DNA of 64,000 nt from Nocardiopsis algeriensis (GTDB taxonomy: Bacteria > Actinomycetota > Actinomycetes > Streptosporangiales > Streptosporangiaceae), in assembly GCF_014203695.1 (NCBI RefSeq), contig NZ_JACHJO010000010.1, positions 97,745 to 161,744 of the forward strand, in the 5' to 3' direction. Of the stretch, positions 50,565 through 59,408 are shown one piece after another; the stretch's first letter is position 1; every line of letters starts with the position of its first letter. Below the pieces are notes generated by a model. The model was not told where the DNA came from. It searched no databases and saw only the letters and a list, made by a program, of their open reading frames with translations. A program made the translations under genes and the position numbers.

Positions 50565-51194
50565 TCAGGCGCGCTCGGCCGCGGACACGGCGGCGATGCG
50601 CTCGACGTACTTGGCGACGACGTCCACCTCGAGGTTCACGGTGGCGCCGGTGGTGAGAGCTCCCAGGGTGGTGGCCCGCAGGGTCTCGGGGATGAGGCTG
50701 ACCTCGAAGAACTCCTCGGTCGCGCCGGGCTCGCTGACGGCGGACACGGTGAGGCTGGTGCCGTCGACGGTGATCGAGCCCTTCTCCACGACGTAGCGGG
50801 AGAGCTCCGCGGGCAGGCTGAACCGTAGAACGTCCCAGTTGTCACCGGGATTCCGGGACAGGAGCCGCGCGGTGCCGTCGACGTGGCCCTGCACGATGTG
50901 GCCGCCCAGCCGGCCGTCGGCGGGGGTGGCGCGTTCCAGGTTGACGGGGGAGCCGGGGGCGAGGGAGCCGAGGGAGGAGCGGTCGAGCGATTCCTTCATG
51001 ACGTCGGCGGTGAAGGTGCCCTCGCCGCGGCCGACGACGGTCAGGCACACGCCGTTGACCGCGATGGAGTCGCCGTGTCCGGCGTCGGAGCTGACCAGGG
51101 GGCCGCGCACGGTGAGCAGCACGGCCTCGCCCGCGGTACCCGCCGGTTCGAGGGAAACGACCTCGCCGAGCTCTTCCACGATTCCGGTGAACAT
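50565..51194 (-). CDS. ribE: Riboflavin synthase, alpha chain
   Basis: Riboflavin synthase dismutates two lumazines. The 209-residue protein contains two lumazine-binding repeats: MFTGIVEELGEVVSLEP... DSIAVNGVCLTVVG, and GGHIVQGHVDGTARLL... ITVDGTSLTVSAV, each with the C-L-T or S-L-T signature. It is the first gene after the FMN riboswitch. The ATG has GGAAGGACGAGGGC before it, and a complementary CCCTCG upstream (51230-51235) could sequester that site. Confidence 0.97.
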   Translation of the reverse strand: MFTGIVEELGEVVSLEPAGTAGEAVLLTVRGPLVSSDAGHGDSIAVNGVCLTVVGRGEGTFTADVMKESLDRSSLGSLAPGSPVNLERATPADGRLGGHIVQGHVDGTARLLSRNPGDNWDVLRFSLPAELSRYVVEKGSITVDGTSLTVSAVSEPGATEEFFEVSLIPETLRATTLGALTTGATVNLEVDVVAKYVERIAAVSAAERA

Positions 51195-51317
51195 GCCCTC
51201 GTCCTTCCGATGCCTCTGAGGGCTCCGGGGCGAGGGTGTGGAGAAGCCTCCACGGCAGGACCGGGCCTACGCCGGAGGCAGGGCGCGCGCCACGGCGGAC
51301 GGACCGGTCCGACGCGT

Positions 51318-51437
51318 ACTGCCTCCCATCCGGACTTTCACCGTCGGTACCGGAATTTCACCGGTTCAACCGGCCGATGGATCCGGCCGGGTCGCGGACT
51401 GTAACCGCCGGTTCGGACTTTCACCGACCCCGGAGCA
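51318..51437 (-). promoter_or_regulatory. FMN riboswitch (RFN element)
   Basis: The minus strand carries the conserved RFN blocks in order: GGGGTCGGTGAAAGTCCGAAC, then GGCGGTTACAGTCCGCGACCC, GGTTGAACCGGTGAAATTCCGG, then CCGACGGTGAAAGTCCGGATGGGAG (described by its ends, 51436 to 51320). It precedes ribE and should turn the operon off when FMN is plentiful. The 3' aptamer strand (GGAGGCAG, 51320-51327) is complementary to CTGCCTCC at 51274-51281, a plausible expression-platform switch. A GTGGAG/CTCCAC hairpin lies at 51238-51253. Confidence 0.93.
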
Positions 51438-51463
51438 CGCGTATGACTGTCGTCTGAGGGCCG

Positions 51464-51469
51464 ATCCTA
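51464..51469 (-). promoter_or_regulatory. Candidate -10 for the rib operon
   Basis: TAGGAT on the minus strand would start transcription near 51457, about 20 nt before the riboswitch. No clear -35 is seen. Confidence 0.4.
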
Positions 51470-51480
51470 GCCCTGCGGGG

Positions 51481-51514
51481 CCCCGGCGTACAGCCGGGGT
51501 GATGCGAATCACCC
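51481..51514 (-). terminator. Terminator after the PAP2 gene
   Basis: Two adjacent hairpins: CCCCGGC/GCCGGGG with a 5-nt loop (51481-51499), and GGGTGAT/ATCACCC with a 4-nt loop (51497-51514) overlapping the stop codon. They share 3 bp, so only one forms at a time. They insulate the rib operon from the upstream PAP2 gene. Confidence 0.65.
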
Positions 51515-52591
51515 GCGCTCCGTGTTCTCGTCCGCGCCCTGACCAGCGGCTTCGGGGCGCTCGGCCAGGCCGCTGCGGACGAACAGCTCGGGTGCGCCGA
51601 ACGACGCCCAGAACGCGATCAGCGCGTAGGCGGCGAACGACGCGACCGCCTCCGCCAGGCCGTCGGCACGCACGGTGAGGACGTCGAGGACCACCTGGAC
51701 ACACAGGACCCCGGAGATGCCCAGGGCGAAGCGGGCCGCGCGGGAGAGCAGGGTGCCGTCCGCGCCGTACCAGCCGCGGCCGGCCAGGAGGGTGAAGCCG
51801 ACGAGGCCGCCCAGCAGCGCTCCGCAGACCCCGTAGAGGTCGGTGAGGGTGGCGCCGGCCGGATCGGTGGGCACGGCCCCGATCCACTCGGCGGGAACTG
51901 TCCAGTCACCGCGCACCAGGTGGTGCCACAGGGTCGCGGCCACGCAGGGCAGCACGGACGCCGCGACCGCCAGACCCGCCCAGCGGGGGGTGTCGAGGCC
52001 GCGCCACCAGGCCAGGATCCTGTCCTCCCAGCGCAGGGCCGCCCAGAGCAGGGCCGCACCCAGCAGCACCCCGACCAGGACGTCGCTGGGGAAGTGGGCA
52101 CCCAGGTGGATCCGGGACAGGCAGATGAGGAGGACGAGCCCGGCGGCGGCCCACAGCCACGCGCGGCGGCCCGAGCGCACACCGAGGTAGCCCCACAGGA
52201 CGGTGGAGTTCTGGGCGTGGCCGGAGGGCATCCCGAAGCTGGACTCGGCGACGTGGCGGGTCACGTGCGCGCTGTACCAGGAGGGGCGGGCACCGTAGAA
52301 AAGGGCCTTGAGAAGGAAGTTCAGCACCCCCGAGGTGACGACGACCGCGAAGAGCCGGGCTCCGGTGCCCGGATGCACGCACCAGAAGACGACGGCCATC
52401 AGGAGGATGGTGAAGGTCAGGGAGCCCAGCTCCGTGATCGCCCCGAAGGGGTGGGCGAGCCAGTCGCCCAGGCCCTGGAACCACAGGATGGGGCCGATCT
52501 CGGCCTCCCACACGGCGTCCATGGCCAGGTGCCCGGCGTTCCAAGCGTTCAACGCGCAACTCCACGTGTCCGCGCCTGGCAACGCGCTCAC
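51509..52591 (-). CDS. PAP2 superfamily membrane phosphatase
   Basis: The roughly 360-residue membrane protein has the three phosphatidic-acid-phosphatase motifs: KALFYGARP, MPSGHAQNS and SRIHLGAHFPSD. They lie among several helices, with an extra C-terminal bundle of four or so helices. It probably dephosphorylates a lipid phosphate such as undecaprenyl pyrophosphate, on the outer face of the membrane. The GTG at 52591 (VSALPGADTW) has GGGGGAG nine bases upstream; a TTG at 52648 and an internal ATG at 52522 are alternatives. Confidence 0.88.
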   Translation of the reverse strand: MSALPGADTWSCALNAWNAGHLAMDAVWEAEIGPILWFQGLGDWLAHPFGAITELGSLTFTILLMAVVFWCVHPGTGARLFAVVVTSGVLNFLLKALFYGARPSWYSAHVTRHVAESSFGMPSGHAQNSTVLWGYLGVRSGRRAWLWAAAGLVLLICLSRIHLGAHFPSDVLVGVLLGAALLWAALRWEDRILAWWRGLDTPRWAGLAVAASVLPCVAATLWHHLVRGDWTVPAEWIGAVPTDPAGATLTDLYGVCGALLGGLVGFTLLAGRGWYGADGTLLSRAARFALGISGVLCVQVVLDVLTVRADGLAEAVASFAAYALIAFWASFGAPELFVRSGLAERPEAAGQGADENTERG

Positions 52592-52686
52592 GCCGCGCCG
52601 CTCCCCCGGCCCGCGCCCACGCGCAGGGGAAGACGGAGCCGCGACCAAGCGAAATCAACGACTACGGTGCGCCAGCATAGGGGTGG

Positions 52687-52718
52687 GGCACCCGCGTGGC
52701 CAGGGGCACACGGGTGCC
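52687..52718 (-). terminator. Terminator after rpe
   Basis: GGCACCCG (52687-52694) and CGGGTGCC (52711-52718) form an 8-bp stem with a 16-nt loop, 12 nt past the rpe stop. Confidence 0.5.
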
Positions 52719-52729
52719 GTCCGCGATCG

Positions 52730-53401
52730 TTATGCGAGGGGCGAGGCCTTCGCCGCCAGGGCGCGCAGGGAGTCGACGGCCTTGGCCGGGTCCTGGGCGC
52801 CGTAGACGGCGGATCCGGCGACGAAGACGTCGGCACCCGCCTCGGCGGCGCGCTCGATGGTCTCGGTGCTGACGCCGCCGTCGACCTGGAGCCAGACGGA
52901 GGCCTGGCGGCTGTCGAGGATCTCGCGGGCACGGCGGATCTTGGGCAGGACCACGTCGAGGAAGCTCTGACCGCCGAAACCGGGCTCGACCGTCATGAGC
53001 AGGAGCATGTCCATCTCACCGACGAGGTCGGCATAGGGCTCGACGGGTTCGGCGGGGTTGAGGGCGAGCCCGGCGCGGGCTCCCTGGCGGCGGATCTCGC
53101 GCAGTGTGCGCACGGGAGCGCCGGCGGCCTTGGCATGGATGGTGACGCTGCCCGCCCCGGCCTCGGCGTAGGCGGGTGCCCAGCGGTCGGGGTCCTCGAT
53201 CATGAGATGGCAGTCCAAGGGGGTGTCGGTGGCCTTGAGCAGGCTCTCGACGATGGGCAGCCCCAGAGTGAGGTTGGGGACGAAGTGCCCGTCCATGACG
53301 TCGACGTGGAGCCAGTCGGCGGACGGTGAGACGGCGTCCGCCTCGTCGGCGAGGCGCGCGAAGTCGGCGCTGAGGATGCTGGGTGAGATCTGGATTGCCA
53401 C
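52730..53401 (-). CDS. rpe: Ribulose-phosphate 3-epimerase
   Basis: Rpe interconverts ribulose 5-phosphate and xylulose 5-phosphate in the pentose phosphate pathway. It also supplies ribulose 5-phosphate to the nearby rib enzymes. The 223-residue TIM barrel has [55 protein letters not shown] and [11 protein letters not shown]. The GTG at 53401 follows a TACACT hexamer by seven bases and has no ribosome site, suggesting a leaderless transcript. Confidence 0.96.
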   Translation of the reverse strand: MAIQISPSILSADFARLADEADAVSPSADWLHVDVMDGHFVPNLTLGLPIVESLLKATDTPLDCHLMIEDPDRWAPAYAEAGAGSVTIHAKAAGAPVRTLREIRRQGARAGLALNPAEPVEPYADLVGEMDMLLLMTVEPGFGGQSFLDVVLPKIRRAREILDSRQASVWLQVDGGVSTETIERAAEAGADVFVAGSAVYGAQDPAKAVDSLRALAAKASPLA

Positions 53402-53408
53402 GTCAGGC

Positions 53409-53414
53409 AGTGTA
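53409..53414 (-). promoter_or_regulatory. Candidate -10 element for leaderless rpe
   Basis: TACACT (minus strand) ends seven bases before the rpe GTG, placing +1 at the start codon. Confidence 0.4.
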
Positions 53415-53505
53415 GCCACGGGAGGGGGAGCCACCGCGGTCAGCACGGCGGAAATCGCACACGACCCGCCACCCTGACGGCGTAGATTCCGATTTGCGGG
53501 CTTTG

Positions 53506-53534
53506 TCCCCGATGTCGCGCCACGACATCGGGGA
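53506..53534 (-). terminator. Terminator after rsmB
   Basis: A perfect 12-bp inverted repeat (TCCCCGATGTCG / CGACATCGGGGA) with a 5-nt CGCCA loop begins 15 nt past the rsmB stop. It supports separate transcription of rpe. Confidence 0.75.
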
Positions 53535-53548
53535 GCGCCCTGTCCGGT

Positions 53549-55027
53549 TCAGGACTCCTTGCGCAGAAGGGCGAGGAACATCGCGTCCGTGCCGTGCCGG
53601 TGCGGCCAGAACTGGACGTAGCGCCCCTCCGGCCCGGCGGCCAGGTCGGGGACCCCGTCCAGGTGGTCGGCGGCCCGCAGCAGGGTGAGGTCGTCCCGCT
53701 CGGACAGGACCCGGCCCACGATGCCGCCGGTCTCGTCCAGGTGCGGCGAGCACGTCACGTAGGCCACCACGCCTCCGGGCCGGACGGCCTCCGCGGCACT
53801 CGTCAGCAGGTCGTGCTGGAGGGAGGCGAGCTCGGACGCCGTGTGCTCGGTGCGGCGCCAGCGCGACTCGGGGCGGCGGCGCAGGGCACCCAGCCCGGTG
53901 CAGGGGGCGTCGACCAGGACGCGGTCGAACACACCCGGGCGCCAGGCGGGCCTGGTGCCGTCGGCCGCGATCGCGCGGCCGGCGTCGCGCGGTGCCCGCC
54001 GGACCGCCCTGGCGACCAGGCCGGCGCGGGCGGGCTGCACCTCGGAGGCCACCAGGCGGGCTCCCCGCTTTCCGGCCAGGGAGGCCAGCAGTCCCGCCTT
54101 CCCGCCCGGACCGGCGCACATGTCCAGCCAGAGGGTGTCGTCCCCGGGGACCTCCGGCCGGGTCAGGGCGAGCGCGACCAGTTGGCTGGCCTCGTCCTGG
54201 ACCGCGGCGCGGCCCTGGTGGACCTCGCGGATCGCGGCCGGGTCGCCTTCGTTCAGGTAGGCGCCGAACGGCGAGTAGCGGGCCTCGACGGCACCGGCGG
54301 CCACCAGGTCGGCGACGGTGGCGCGGCCCGGCTTGGCCACGAGCGTCACCTTGGGGCGTTCGTTGTGGGCGCGCAGCAGGCGCTCGGTCTCGGGCAGGCC
54401 CTGGGCGGAGCGCTCCCCGAGGGCGCGGGCGAGCTCCTTGACCATCCAGCGGGGGTGGCTGTGCACCACCGACAGGTACCCGCTGGGATCGCGGTCGCGG
54501 TCGGGGGCCACCACGGCCGTCCAGGCGTCCAGGTCGCGCGCCGCCACCTTGCGCAGGACGGCGTTGACGAACCGGGAGCGGTGCTGCCCGACCACGCGCC
54601 GGGCCAGGTCCACGGTGGCGCTGACCGCGGCGTGCGGCGGGATCTTGGTGGACAGCAGCTGGTGGGCGCCCAGGCGCAGCAGGGGCAGCACCTCGGCGTC
54701 CACGGAGGCCAGTGTGCGGTCCACGCAGGTTTCCAGCACGGCGTCGTAGGTGCCCTGGTGCCGCAGGGTGCCGTAGGTGAGCTCCGTGGCCAGGGCGGCG
54801 TCGCGGCCGCTGATGCCGCGCTCGCCCAGCAGGGAGGGGAGGAGCAGGTTGGCGTAGGCGTCGCGCTGGTCGACCGCCCGCAGGACGTCGTAGGCGACGC
54901 GGCGGGACGGGTCGCGCGGCGCGGGCGGCTGCCCGGGCCCTCCCCGCGCACCGCCGCCGGGTTTCCTTCCCCGCCGGGGACCGCGGTAGGGGGATCGGGA
55001 CTGCTCGCTCAACGTGGACTGCCTCAC
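53549..55027 (-). CDS. rsmB: 16S rRNA (cytosine967-C5)-methyltransferase, RsmB/Sun family
   Basis: The 492-residue protein joins a basic N-terminal tail and a NusB-like RNA-binding domain (about 38-175: SRRVAYDVLRAV... KIPPHAAVSATVDLARRV) to a Fmu-type methyltransferase. The latter has SAM loop DMCAGPGGKAGLLASL, VLVDAPCTGLGALRRRPE (PC motif) and VAYVTCSPHLDETGGIV (TCS catalytic Cys). It methylates C967 of 16S rRNA or an equivalent site. The GTG at 55027 lacks a good Shine-Dalgarno; a TTG 15 bp downstream is possible. fmt lies directly upstream. Confidence 0.93.
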   Translation of the reverse strand: MRQSTLSEQSRSPYRGPRRGRKPGGGARGGPGQPPAPRDPSRRVAYDVLRAVDQRDAYANLLLPSLLGERGISGRDAALATELTYGTLRHQGTYDAVLETCVDRTLASVDAEVLPLLRLGAHQLLSTKIPPHAAVSATVDLARRVVGQHRSRFVNAVLRKVAARDLDAWTAVVAPDRDRDPSGYLSVVHSHPRWMVKELARALGERSAQGLPETERLLRAHNERPKVTLVAKPGRATVADLVAAGAVEARYSPFGAYLNEGDPAAIREVHQGRAAVQDEASQLVALALTRPEVPGDDTLWLDMCAGPGGKAGLLASLAGKRGARLVASEVQPARAGLVARAVRRAPRDAGRAIAADGTRPAWRPGVFDRVLVDAPCTGLGALRRRPESRWRRTEHTASELASLQHDLLTSAAEAVRPGGVVAYVTCSPHLDETGGIVGRVLSERDDLTLLRAADHLDGVPDLAAGPEGRYVQFWPHRHGTDAMFLALLRKES

Positions 55028-55047
55028 GGGAACCGGGGATCTGGACG

Positions 55048-55075
55048 GGCGGGGCGGAAAGAGAAACGCCCCGCC
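55048..55075 (-). terminator. Hairpin between fmt and rsmB
   Basis: GGCGGGGCG and CGCCCCGCC form a perfect 9-bp stem around a 10-nt loop that is pyrimidine-rich on the minus strand. It lies 19 nt past the fmt stop and may attenuate read-through. Confidence 0.5.
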
Positions 55076-55094
55076 AGTGTGAGACTACGGCAGC

Positions 55095-56030
55095 TCAGCG
55101 GCCCATGCGGTCGTCCTCGGCGGGACGCACGCCGCGGGCCCAGTCGACGGCGGCCATCGCCCGCTTGCCCTGAGGCTGCACCTCGCCGAGCCGGACGGGG
55201 TGGGTGCTGGTGCCGACGAGGACGCGCTTCTTGTCGGCGTGCACCTGGCCCGGTTCGAGCGCCGGGGTGTCGGCGTCGGTGACGGGGGTGACCGGGCCGA
55301 GTTTGAGACGCGCTCCGCGGAACGTGGTCCAGGCGCCGGGTGCGGGCGTGCAGGCCCGGACGAGGCGGTCCACGCGCATGGCCGGGGCGGTGAGGTCGAC
55401 CTCGGCGTCCTCGGAGTCGATCTTGGCGGCGTAGGAGACCTCGGCCTCGGGCTGGGGGACGGGGGTGAGCTGCCCGGAGGCGATGCCGTCGAGCGTGCGC
55501 ACCAGCAGCTCGGCGCCGGAGACGGAGAGGCGGTCGAGCAGCTCGCCGCTGGTGTCGGTGGGGCGCACCGTCTCGGTGAGGGTGCCGAAGACCGGGCCGG
55601 CGTCGAGCTTCTCGACGATGCGGAAGGTGGAGGCCCCGGTGACGTCGTCGCCGTGCATGATCGCGTGCTGGACGGGGGCGGCGCCGCGCCAGGCCGGCAG
55701 CAGGGAGAAGTGCAGGTTGACCCAGCCGTGGCGGGGGATGTCCAGGGCCTCCCGGGGCAGGAGGGCGCCGTAGGCGACCACGGGGCAGCAGTCGGGGGCG
55801 ATCTCGGTGAGGCGCTCCAGGAACTCGGGGTCGGAGGCCTTGGCGGGCTTGAGGACCTCGATGCCCTCGCTCTCGGCGAGTTCGGCGACGGGGCTCGCCG
55901 AGACCTTGCGGCCCCGCCCGGAGCGGGCGTCGGGACGGGTGACGACGGCGGCGACCTCGTGGTCGGAGTCGAGCAGCGCCCGCAGGGACGCCACCGCCAC
56001 CTGCGGTGTTCCGGCAAAGACGAGTTTCAT
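55095..56030 (-). CDS. fmt: Methionyl-tRNA formyltransferase
   Basis: Fmt formylates initiator Met-tRNA with 10-formyl-THF. The 311-residue protein has the formyltransferase domain ([40 protein letters not shown] with the catalytic Asn-His). [16 protein letters not shown] comes next, and the OB-like C-terminal domain ([15 protein letters not shown] start, [17 protein letters not shown] text) follows. The ATG has GAGGAGGGG five or so bases upstream. It heads a unit with rsmB. Confidence 0.96.
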   Translation of the reverse strand: MKLVFAGTPQVAVASLRALLDSDHEVAAVVTRPDARSGRGRKVSASPVAELAESEGIEVLKPAKASDPEFLERLTEIAPDCCPVVAYGALLPREALDIPRHGWVNLHFSLLPAWRGAAPVQHAIMHGDDVTGASTFRIVEKLDAGPVFGTLTETVRPTDTSGELLDRLSVSGAELLVRTLDGIASGQLTPVPQPEAEVSYAAKIDSEDAEVDLTAPAMRVDRLVRACTPAPGAWTTFRGARLKLGPVTPVTDADTPALEPGQVHADKKRVLVGTSTHPVRLGEVQPQGKRAMAAVDWARGVRPAEDDRMGR

Positions 56031-56196
56031 GGTCCCCTCCTCATCGCCCCGAGGACCCCCCGGCCCGCGGGGAGCGCGTGCCCGTCGGCCGCGGCCCTCT
56101 CTGTGGGCACTGGGTCTCCAGTTCTACCAGCCGCCGGGCGGCGCGGGCGCCGCGGCGCGGGAAAGGTGTCGGGGGGTTCTGGTAGACCTGGGACCG

Positions 56197-58248
56197 ATGA
56201 CAGCACAGCCCGGTGAACCCGGAGGGGCCCTGTTCGACCTGCCCGCACAGGCTCCGGAGAAGAAGGGGTCCGAGCGCCCGTCCCCGCGCCGGCCCGCCGA
56301 GCACCTGCCCGTCGCCCGCGTGGTCGTGGACACGCCGCTGCCCCACCTGGACCGGCCCTTCGACTACCGCGTACCCGCCGACATGGACGAGGCGGCGGTG
56401 CCGGGATGCCGGGTGCGGGTGCGGTTCAACAACCGCAAGCTGAACGGCTTTCTCGTCGAGCGGGTGGAGAGCTCGGAGTTCTCGGGCCGGCTGGCCTACC
56501 TGGACGCGGTGGTCTCCCCCGAGCCGGTCCTGACCCCCGAGGTCCTGGGCCTGGCCCGAGCGGTGGCCGACCGCTACGCCGGCACGCTCAGCGACGTCCT
56601 GCGCCTGGCGATCCCGCCGCGCCACGCCCGCGTGGAGAAGGAGGAGCCGGGGGAGGCCGCTGCCGGGCCTCCCGGCGACGAGGGGCCCGGGCCGTGGTCG
56701 GACTACCCCGAGGGCGAGGCGTTCCTGGAGGCGCTGCGCGAGGGCCGCCCCGCCCGGGCGGTGTGGAACGCGCTGCCGGGCGGCGGATGGGCCGACGCCG
56801 TGGCCGCCGCGGCGCACGCGGCCCTGGCCGCCGGTCGCGGAACCGTGGCGGTGGTGCCCGGCGGACGTGACGTCGAGGCCGTGGACGCCGCACTCACCGC
56901 GCGGCTCGGCGAGGGACGGCACGTGGCGCTGACGGCCGGGCTGGGTCCGGCGGAGCGCTACCGGCGGTGGCTGTCGGTGCTGCGCGGCCGCGTCCGGGTC
57001 GTGGTGGGCACCCGGGCGGCGGTCTTCGCGCCGGTGCGCGACCTGGGCCTGGCGGTGCTCTGGGACGACGGCGACGACGTCCACGCCGAACCGCACGCCC
57101 CTTACCCGCACGCGCGCACCGTGCTGTCGATGCGCGCCCACAGGGCCGGGGCCGGGATGCTGATCGGCGGCCACACCCGCACGACCGACGCGCAGATGCT
57201 GGTGGAGTCGGGCTGGGCGCTGCCGCTCTCAGCCGACCGGGCGACCCTGCGCCGGCGCGCACCGATCGTGCGGGCCGCGGGTGACGACCGCGAACTGGCC
57301 CGGGACGGGGCCGCCCGGACCGCGCGGATACCCAGCCTGGCACTACGGGTGGCCCGGGAGGCGTCCCGGACCGGTCCCGTGCTCTTCCAGGTGCCGCGCC
57401 GGGGCTACCTCAACACGCTGGCGTGCGCCCGGTGCCGCGAGCCGGCGCGCTGCGGCACCTGCCGCGGCCCGCTGGCCGTGCGCGGTGCCCATGCCCTGCC
57501 CTCGTGCGGCTGGTGCGGCCGGATGGCGGGGCAGTGGGCGTGCCCCGAGTGCGGTGCCGCGCGGATGCGCGCGACCGTGGTGGGCGCCCGGCGCACCGCG
57601 GAGGAACTGGGACGGGCGTTCCCGTCGCTGGCCGTGCGCACCTCCGGCCGGGACGAGGTCCTGGACCGGGTTCCGGACTCCCCCTCGCTGGTGGTGTCCA
57701 CGCCGGGCGCCGAACCCTCGGCCGAGGGCGGGTTCGCCGCGGCGGTGCTGCTGGACGGCTGGGCGCTGCTCAACCGCGCGGACCTGCGCGCCTCGGAGGA
57801 GGCACTGCGGCGGTGGCTGAACGCGTCGGCGCTGGTGCGGCCCGGTGGCACGGTGGTGGTGTGTGCGGAGGCAACGCTGCCGGTGGTGCAGTCGCTCGTG
57901 CGCTGGGACCCGGCGGGGTTCGCCGAGCGGGAGCTGGCCGAGCGCCGGGAGCTGGGCTTTCCGCCGGCGGTGTCGATGGCCTCGGTCACCGGGGCTCCCG
58001 AGCACGTGCGCGAGCTGCTCGACCAGATCGACCTTCCGGAGGGTGTCGAGCTCCTGGGGCCGGTGCCGGTCGAGGGCCGCGCCGAGGGCCCTGGCGAGAC
58101 CCGGCCGGTGGAGCGGGCCCTGCTGCGGGTACCGCGCGGCGGGGTGGGCGCCCTGACACGGGCGCTGAAGGCCGCCGCCTCCGCGCGCAGCGCGCGGCGC
58201 GACGAGCACCTGGCCCAGGTCCGGGTCGACCCCCTGCACGTGGTCTGA
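56197..58248 (+). CDS. priA: Primosomal protein N' (PriA), helicase motifs degenerate
   Basis: PriA binds stalled forks and helps reload the replicative helicase. The 683-residue protein has the DNA-binding N-terminus (VDTPLPHLDRPFDYRVP, GCRVRVRFNNRKLNGFLVE) and the zinc module with eight cysteines (CARCREPARCGTC... CGWCGRMAGQWACPECG). The C-terminal RELGFPPAVSMA region is also present. The Walker A loop is replaced by NALPGGGWADAV and DEAH by WDDGDD, so ATPase activity is probably absent, as known for actinobacterial PriA. The ATG at 56197 is preceded by TAGACCT seven bases away and no ribosome site, possibly leaderless. Confidence 0.92.
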   Translation: MTAQPGEPGGALFDLPAQAPEKKGSERPSPRRPAEHLPVARVVVDTPLPHLDRPFDYRVPADMDEAAVPGCRVRVRFNNRKLNGFLVERVESSEFSGRLAYLDAVVSPEPVLTPEVLGLARAVADRYAGTLSDVLRLAIPPRHARVEKEEPGEAAAGPPGDEGPGPWSDYPEGEAFLEALREGRPARAVWNALPGGGWADAVAAAAHAALAAGRGTVAVVPGGRDVEAVDAALTARLGEGRHVALTAGLGPAERYRRWLSVLRGRVRVVVGTRAAVFAPVRDLGLAVLWDDGDDVHAEPHAPYPHARTVLSMRAHRAGAGMLIGGHTRTTDAQMLVESGWALPLSADRATLRRRAPIVRAAGDDRELARDGAARTARIPSLALRVAREASRTGPVLFQVPRRGYLNTLACARCREPARCGTCRGPLAVRGAHALPSCGWCGRMAGQWACPECGAARMRATVVGARRTAEELGRAFPSLAVRTSGRDEVLDRVPDSPSLVVSTPGAEPSAEGGFAAAVLLDGWALLNRADLRASEEALRRWLNASALVRPGGTVVVCAEATLPVVQSLVRWDPAGFAERELAERRELGFPPAVSMASVTGAPEHVRELLDQIDLPEGVELLGPVPVEGRAEGPGETRPVERALLRVPRGGVGALTRALKAAASARSARRDEHLAQVRVDPLHVV

Positions 58249-58269
58249 GGAAGGCGGTTCCGCACCGGG

Positions 58270-58950
58270 TCAGCGGGGGCGGCGGGCCGGGGCGCGGCCG
58301 AGCGCGCCCAGGGTCCCGCTCCCCCGGGCGGAGACGTCCTCGTCGGGGTAGGGCCACCAGGTGATGTCGGCGGCACCGGGGTCGACGGGGGCGAAGGGGC
58401 CCAGCGCCCGGACGAGCTCCCGGTGCGGGACCGCGGCGGACAGGACGAGGTAGCCGCCCCCGCGCATGGCCCGGTACAGGTCGGCGATCCCCTCGGGCGG
58501 CTCGCCTGCGGCGAAGGGGCGGGTCATGAGGACGGCGACGGGCTCGTCGAGGTCCAGGAGCCCGCGGGCGGTGAGCTCGTCCAGCTGGGCGGGGACACCG
58601 GCCCCGTCGGCGGCGACCACGGCGGTGTCGGCCGCGGAGAGCACCCCCGAGGTGCCTGCCGGGGCGATGTGGACGACGGAGGCCTCGGGTGCGGCCGCGC
58701 GGATGCGCTCGGCGGTTCCCGGGACGGGGCAGCCCCAGTCGACGAACTGGCGGATGCCCGCGTCGGCGCACAGGTAGGCGACGACCCGGCCGAGGAAGGC
58801 CTGGTGCACGCGGGTGCGCTCGGCGGAGGCGGGATCGGGCTCTGCCGAGTTCCTCAGGCCGACGACGCGGGTCCGCCGTCCCCGGAGCCCGAACCGGCCT
58901 CTGCTCACGGCCGCGAGCAGTCCCGCCTTGGTTCCTCGGACGTCCGTCAC
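58270..58950 (-). CDS. Divergent SAM-dependent methyltransferase-like protein (DUF574 type)
   Basis: The 226-residue protein resembles the actinobacterial Methyltransf_19/DUF574 group: RTRVHQAFLGRVVAYLCADAGIRQFVDWG, then ASVVHIAPAG and LDLDEPVAVLMTRPF, GIADLYRAMRGGGYLVLS. The SAM-loop region reads FVDWGCPVPGT where the family normally has a D-x-G-x-G-x-P pattern, and the usual DNF-type N-terminal motif is missing. SAM binding is therefore doubtful. The GTG at 58950 has GGGGGAG at seven bases. It converges on priA. Confidence 0.7.
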   Translation of the reverse strand: MTDVRGTKAGLLAAVSRGRFGLRGRRTRVVGLRNSAEPDPASAERTRVHQAFLGRVVAYLCADAGIRQFVDWGCPVPGTAERIRAAAPEASVVHIAPAGTSGVLSAADTAVVAADGAGVPAQLDELTARGLLDLDEPVAVLMTRPFAAGEPPEGIADLYRAMRGGGYLVLSAAVPHRELVRALGPFAPVDPGAADITWWPYPDEDVSARGSGTLGALGRAPARRPR

Positions 58951-59408
58951 GTTGTCGCTCCCCCAGCCGGTTCGCTCGCGGGAGGCAGAGCGCGCCCCCG
59001 GGGACCGGTCGGATCCGCGGCACGCGCCTTGCCGTCAACGGCTGATGGTACAGCCAGGGAAAGTGATTCCCAGCACATGGGTGTGCCATATGTGCCACAT
59101 TTCATCTTTTGCCGGGCACTGCGCCACCACTTTTCCCAGCCTTTGGCTGCAAACCGCCATAAAGAACACAAAAAAGAAGAAAGGCGAAAAACAAGACAAC
59201 TCGCCCCCGAGTACCGGTCCTTCCTCCTCGTCCGGTACCACTGTCTCGGGGGCACCCGAGGCCGCCGCGGGCGGCGGAGGAGGACATACTTGGTCCCCGG
59301 TCGCCCTCGCGTCGCGGGTGTTCGGCTTCCCCGGCCGCCCGCCGGGCATGGAACTCCTGGTGCGGGGTCCCCGCGGCGGCGACCCGGCACGGAGGAGGAG
59401 GCGCACCA
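58951..59408. other. 458-bp divergent spacer with AT-rich island
   Basis: Between the divergent methyltransferase-like and CoA-transferase genes, 59041-59205 drops to roughly half GC, far below the window average. It contains CATATG flanked by GTGCCA/TGCCAC elements (59083-59100) and a purine run rich in A at 59159-59200. No credible gene was found there. It may be a regulatory or Lsr2-type xenogeneic-silencing site, or a remnant of an insertion. Confidence 0.5.

Noticed and set aside
59035..59406. Minus-strand frame of 123 codons with a Phe-rich stretch in the AT-rich island
   Set aside because: The Phe run comes from the A-rich purine tract read backwards. There is no ribosome site, homology or codon bias.
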